The notes under the pieces were generated by a model that was given only the letters and a program-made list of their open reading frames with translations, did not search any database and was not told the origin of the DNA. DNA of 64,000 bases from Neurospora intermedia. Its lineage: Eukaryota; Ascomycota; Sordariomycetes; Sordariales; Sordariaceae. Below, in pieces: positions 58,917 through 64,000 of the stretch (position 1 is its first letter; each line of letters starts with the position of its first letter). A program made the translations under genes and the position numbers. The stretch lies in contig BTPP01000002.1 in the NCBI GenBank assembly GCA_037102815.1, positions 186,001 to 250,000 of the forward strand, given 5' to 3'.

Positions 58917-60408
58917 TTAACTGTTTTTGGTCGTCTCACCCTCGACTTGCCCTCGCGTGGCTTTCTTATCTTCGGCCTTCTTAGCCTTTACACCCTCCCG
59001 AATCAGTTGGCCCCTATTACCGTTGCAGGTAATGTTCTCGTCTTTGCCCTGATGCATACAGATACTACCGTCAGACACTGAACCCTCTCAAACTCGAGGA
59101 AACGGACTATAGGGTACTAACCTTGATTTCGGCCTTCGGAGCAGCCACAAAGCGATTGGGAGCACTAACTTGGAGATAAGCGTGGGCAACGCTCTTATTC
59201 TTGCGCAGGGCGACAAGAACGGCCTGCATTCGCATCTCAAAACTTGGGTACTGTTCGAAGCCCCAAGACGACTTCTCTACCCAGGGAGCCACCCCGGTGT
59301 TGCCCTGGTGGGCTTCCTCTGCTGCCTCCTGTTGATGTGATGGGTGTTAGCGAAAGGACTGAATCAGACTCGAGGGATAGGGTCATAGGGGAAACCAACC
59401 AGAATTTTGTCGGCAATGATCTCCGTCTCGAACAAGGAGAGTGTTCGAACACGACGAACGTGCGTGTTCTCAATAGTTACTCTTTTGACAACCTCGCCCT
59501 TTTCGTTCTTCTTTTCTGTGCAAATGGGGAGGTAATGTCAGCTTCGGTACAACAAGTGATAAGGGTGATCTCTCAGTGAGTGAGTTGGATTTTGAGACGG
59601 CCTGAGTGTCACTTCTCTGTCACTATGTGACGGAGTGAGAGAAGCATGAGATGTGCGGGCCAATCTTGGAATGGACAGTCGAAGACGAATATCGCTCCCA
59701 TTATAGCGTGTGTTTGCGACAGTGTCGATGTAGGTACTTACCATGAATTCGGTCTTTGTTGACCACATTTGTGCAATCCTTGATGGCTTCGATGATCTTC
59801 CTACGCCACTCGCGGAGCTGTACCTCGTCATCTCCGGGTAGGTCGGCCAAACAGTCCGGGTTGATCGTCCCAAGCAGTCTTGCAGCTTGTTGCTGCATGT
59901 ATTGCTCCTCGAGTTCCTTTCGGTGTTGTCGGGAGGTGAAGTATCCCTGGTACTCACCGTTTGTTTGCTCCTTCACCATCTGAGTGATGGTTTTACCGGC
60001 GTGGGCATAGCCAGTGGATGGGATAATTGCAGCGTCCTGGTGAATGTTGTCGCTGGGCTGACTGACGCCCGCATGATGGAATGGATTGCCAATGTTGAAG
60101 TCAGGTTCGCTGTCAATTTCGTCGAAGTCAAACGACATCTGGTCGACGTGGGTTTGGGTCATGTTGTTGTTCGGCTCTTCAGTATCCGGATGGTTGATTG
60201 AAAGACTGGAGCCAAGGTAGTTGCAATGATGTTCAAAGTCCATGATCTCCGAGTCACTTCCAATCTGACTGGAGGGGTAGCCAGAGCCAAGCGCGTCGTC
60301 AAAGGACCTCGGATTGTCCTGTTGGATGTGGCTAGGGTTGACGTAGCTACCATGGCCGCTGCCGCCAGAGTTGGGTTGGCCGTTGTTGTACGACCAGGAA
60401 TACTCCAT
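58917..60408 (-). CDS. Four-exon protein of unknown function
   Basis: Predicted 373 residues from exons 60408-59742, 59515-59400, 59328-59122 and 59048-58917. Introns are 226, 71 and 73 bp, with donors GTAAGT, GTTGGT and GTTAGT; acceptors and CTGAC/CTAAC branches are good and frame is continuous. No family recognised. The first 130 residues are Asn/Ser/Asp-rich and probably disordered, with many S/N-x-x-S patches. From residue about 160 a folded pattern begins: Y-M-Q-Q-Q-A-A-R-L-L-G, then L-A-D-L-P-G-D-D-E and W-R-R-K-I-I-E-A-I-K-D. Exons 2-3 give a basic region and W-x-x-x-S-S-W-G-F-E-Q-Y-P-S-F. The tail is Lys/Glu-rich (K-A-K-K-A-E-D-K-K-A). A decayed partial copy lies just downstream. Confidence 0.78.
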
Positions 60409-63400
60409 TCTGAACAGGCAATGTGCGATCCGGGTTTATTGCTTCTATCAGAAAGCCTTGACCGTTGAGTTCTGATGTTTTTGTGTGAGAATCATGTGGG
60501 GGGAAATAAAGTGAGAGAGAATGAATACCTTATCTATGTATAGGTAATTTCAGTAATATTCAGTCACGAAAACCGACAGTGGGCGGCCTGCCGTGGGACA
60601 GAATCCTCAATGTCGACACGCCGCTTTTCGTCCCATCAATGCCTTTCGATTAGGGTCGCCGGGCAACTGACCTGGCGATTTGACGGTCCGTATGCGATCC
60701 ACTCTCAGCCTCGTCACAGCTTAAACCTTTGCTGCTGTTGAGATAGCAGATAGCGTACGAACGGTACCTTCCTTCAGTCGCTGACCTCCAGTCGCGTTCC
60801 TTCCATCTTAGTGTCGGTCCATCTCCCAAACCTTGTTGATTTTCCAGCAGTTTTTCGTCACTTTAGGTCCCTATAGCGGCTCAGTCCCTGCCATCGAATT
60901 CCTTGTTCCGTCACCTGACAGCCGCCATTGTTTAAACCTGAATGCCAGCTGCTCATCCACCGTCTAAATCACCATCTCTACTGATATAGAGCCCAAGCTT
61001 TTTTTCAGAGGGGAGCTGGTGAGGGGTAGGCAAACGGGTCTTCGTTGTCGCCCACCGTTCGTTCTTTCTCCGCTGCTGGGTAATCAGATAGGACGATGAC
61101 CCGAAGCTTCCATTGTCCCAACGTTCCTTCCGCCCCAATTAGCCCCCGAAGCTTCGTTTCCATGGTCGCCTGCCCTTCAGCAGTCTAAAAAGCTGGGTGA
61201 GAGATAAGAGAAAACAACCAGGTCTATGTTCTGATTTCGCCCATTCCTTTGCCCTGCGTCAACTCTCAAACAAGAAAGCTCTAGAAGTTACTCAGCATTC
61301 CGTAGTCCTCCTTGCTCCCTCGCTCTCCCATAACATGCTCGCTCTTCCTGTTTGGTCCTTCCTCATTTCCCTTAACAAAGTAGCCGGTGAACCGCAAAGC
61401 GATGAGAACACCGTGCTGAATTCAAAAGGACAAAGGCGGACACAAGAAGCTTCCCGTCAGGGCACCCTGCAGCATCGCTGGACGCAGCGTCCCCTTTTAT
61501 ACCTGAAGAGTCCTCAAAATTTAACAGTCATATTCGGTACAATGACTCAACCTCCCGCACCCAGTCATGCTTTCCACTGGACTGGTACCTCTAAGCATTG
61601 ATAATGGCACAAAGCCTTAAGGACAACCAAACAGTACATCCAAGGAGTATCCCAAGCAGAATCCAAATGACTCTCAACTTTGATCACCAATGAATGCGAA
61701 ATCGGCGAGTGTCCCCACGATGCCATTAGGATGTCGTTGACTTGCTTATGTAAGCCACTGAAAAGGAAAAATGATGTGTTCCATTTCGTTGTCTTTGCCG
61801 GCTATTGATTGCCTCTTTACTTCAGAAGTTGTTCACTGGATGAACCTCATCACTTGAATCACTTACTGAATGGTTGAAACTCACCAACCTTTTCAGCGTT
61901 GGTATCATGGCGTGGCCGAGGGACGCATATGCAATTTCGGAAGACTGTTGGAGAGCTTCGGGCAGTAATCCACTTTTCTTTCGGTCGTTTCCCGAGAAGG
62001 GATCCACATCTCCGGGCGCAAAGCCGGCTTGGCCGCCTTGTAATGGTCTGGAGGTCCGAATGCCATCCATGCTGCTTCGGTAAAAATGTAAAGTCGCGCT
62101 CACTTGAAATCATTTATCTCCGAGTGTCGGTTGACTTCAAGGAAATGTTTCAGACATTTGAGACGAATGATGTACACAGCGTGAAACAAACAATGTCGCG
62201 AAACAAGTGCATGCTTGTGTCTTGATACACTACATTGTGAACTCGGCGGCGCGCTTTGGGTAGTGTAGATACCCTTGCTGATTAAAGTCAACAAAACTCT
62301 TCACTGAGGAGCGAACATGGATTTTATCATCATGAAAAGCCGTGATGATCGATCGATCTACGGCCAAGCGACAAAAAGTTTTAATCCCGTCACAGAGGGG
62401 CAAAGATGTCATTGGTAAGTATCGATGTTTCATTGGCAAGATTACGGCGTTAGCAGTCGGGTGTCTGTTTCCACTGATTTCTAACAGTGGAGTGTCTGGG
62501 GCCTTATGACGTCGTTGATTGTAATGGCGGGCGGGCATGGGACCTTTTTGACTTTTTGATCGGGGGATCAGGTGCCGAGCAGAGACGACTGGGGGAGAAG
62601 AATGTCAATAAAATACATGTTGAAGATGGGAAACTTGCAAAGTTTGAATATGAGTCAGCGACAGAGGGTGATACTCGATCATCAACTGCCGTGCATGATC
62701 ACCATATGATTAACAGCTACACACTGTCGATGTGATGTTGTGCACCCCTCCTTCAGAAAAATAAAAAATGACGATTTGGGAGCTGTCCCCGCCCCACCAT
62801 TTCAGGTCCCGGGCACATCATGGGAGCGTCCACAGCACGTCGTGGCTGCCCGCCCGCAGTGTTCGTCCCGTCGAATGGCGTAGCGCAACAGCGGCACGCA
62901 CAGACCAGCAGTGCCTGTCAAATCCCTGCCTTTGGGAATGTGCCTGGCCAAGCAATGCGACTGGACGAACTGCTGCTAGCAAAATGTAGTGCACAGTAAG
63001 CAACATCAACCAAAGATATCATAATCACCTGCCGCCTGTAACTACTATGACCACGTTCAGGAACCAACGGCCATGATGAGTTCTCCTGGAGAGGGGAACG
63101 TTGAGACACAACTTGACGGGAACAGCATTCAAGAAAAAAAAAAAAGAAAAAAAGAATGGCTGGGTGACAAAGTGTAGTGTAGTGTAGAGAGACAAGCCGC
63201 CAAGACATTCCATCCTCTCGGCAATCCCCATTCCCCCAAAACAAGCTAAGCAATAACAGCGTCGCAATGCCTGCAAATGCCCCACTCTACCCCTATCTGG
63301 TTCCATGTCGCTTCCATTCGCGAGCGGGGAGGAAAGAAGACGAAAGCATACGAATTTCAAGGTGCAGATGTTGGGGGAGAGAGATTCCACAGAGATTGCC

Positions 63401-64000
63401 GGGCGTTACAATCAGAGACTAAGAGATAGATCTTGGGTAGTATGAATCTTGAGAACCGAGAGTCTTAAAAAAGTTTGATATTAAACCCCCTCCGTCCCTC
63501 CTCAAACCCAATTTTGTGGTGTGTGAATCTGATCCCCTTTCATCTCGAAAAATCAACCATCACCAACAAAGACAGACATCAGTCAGACCCTGCGAACCCT
63601 GCTCCATTATCCTTCGAAACCCCTACCCTTCTTCTGACTGACAATACGTACTCAACCAAAACATTTCACGCTTGACGACAAACCCCAGATTAGACAGACC
63701 CTTTCTTTCGACGAAACCCTGATTTCTCTTCGGTTGACCGAATTCGGACGAAAAAGAAAAAAAAAGAAAAAAGAAACCCTGGATCGACCACACCGCTGAG
63801 GCTTCCTTGTTACTTGCCCAGGACACCGTCACAAGACCCGCTTGGATGAGATCACCGCTCCCACCCAATTCAGCATTCGGGCCAAGGCAGGCGACCAACC
63901 AGACAAACCAGCGACATTCAATTCCCACGAGCTGTTGTGACCCCTGACAGCTCCCCCAACAAGCCGCATCATCTTTTTTACAAGGATTAACACCGCCTTC
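60409..64000. other. 3.6 kb right-hand region without supported gene
   Basis: No conserved reading frame. Short open frames (for example 61,197-61,601) have no ATG at their listed start or lack bias. A-rich runs occur at 63,134-63,155 and 63,751-63,774, and GTGTA repeats near 63,172-63,186. The last 500 bp (63,480-64,000) are C/A-rich with recurring GAAACCCT/AAACCCT words, resembling a Neurospora promoter plus 5' leader, so a plus-strand gene may begin beyond the window. Confidence 0.45.

Noticed and set aside
61197-61601. 134-codon plus-strand open frame
   Set aside because: It begins at GTG, has no recognisable motif, and lies in a stretch with many equally long chance frames.

Overview
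The window looks like a chromosome segment of a filamentous ascomycete, most likely Neurospora crassa or a very close relative. Four things point there. Introns are short (52-95 bp, with one of 226 bp), with GTAAGT-like donors and CTAAC/CTGAC branch sites. A 13.4 kb AT-rich block carries the C:G-to-T:A signature of repeat-induced point mutation (RIP). Short TACCTA / TACCTCTA repeats recur between genes. One gene predicts a 473-residue enzyme whose Lys247 and Tyr134 sit where I recall them in N. crassa Egt-2. I could not run searches, so the species call is inference.

Layout. 1-13,480 is RIP-degraded heterochromatin with no intact gene. It holds a Ty3/Gypsy chromodomain retrotransposon fossil (951-8403, minus strand, two 260-bp LTRs, 5-bp target duplication). 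That element is nested in the fossil of a DUF6589-like gene. A decayed RecQ-like DEAD/DEAH helicase lies at about 11.6-13.2 kb. The edge at about 13.48 kb is sharp, and just inside the gene-rich side are four GC-rich hairpins with the same GCA loop.

15-25 kb carries a cytosolic 5'-nucleotidase-family phosphoesterase, a fungal rhodopsin-type seven-helix membrane protein behind a 3.5 kb gene-free stretch, and a CENP-L/Fta1-type kinetochore protein. 25-40 kb looks like an allorecognition or stress neighbourhood: a DUF7580-type protein divergent from a C2H2 zinc-finger protein, a foldback repeat with a tRNA-like promoter, a small gene with five introns in its 5' leader, a coiled-coil protein and a HET-domain protein.

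40-48 kb is a compact metabolic block: alpha/beta hydrolase, egt-2 (ergothioneine synthesis), an extended SDR reductase and an FAD monooxygenase. The hydrolase and egt-2 are divergent, egt-2 and the SDR converge with 86 bp between them, and the SDR and monooxygenase share a 521-bp promoter region. 48-51 kb has two tandem membrane-anchored coiled-coil proteins that look like paralogues. A second, RIP-mutated copy of the foldback repeat lies at 51.3-51.9 kb in opposite orientation. 52-60.4 kb has two multi-exon genes of unknown function, plus a decayed copy of the second one lacking the counterpart of exon 2. 60.4-64 kb shows no gene I can support.

All splice sites were inferred by eye from donor, branch and acceptor signals and from frame continuity.
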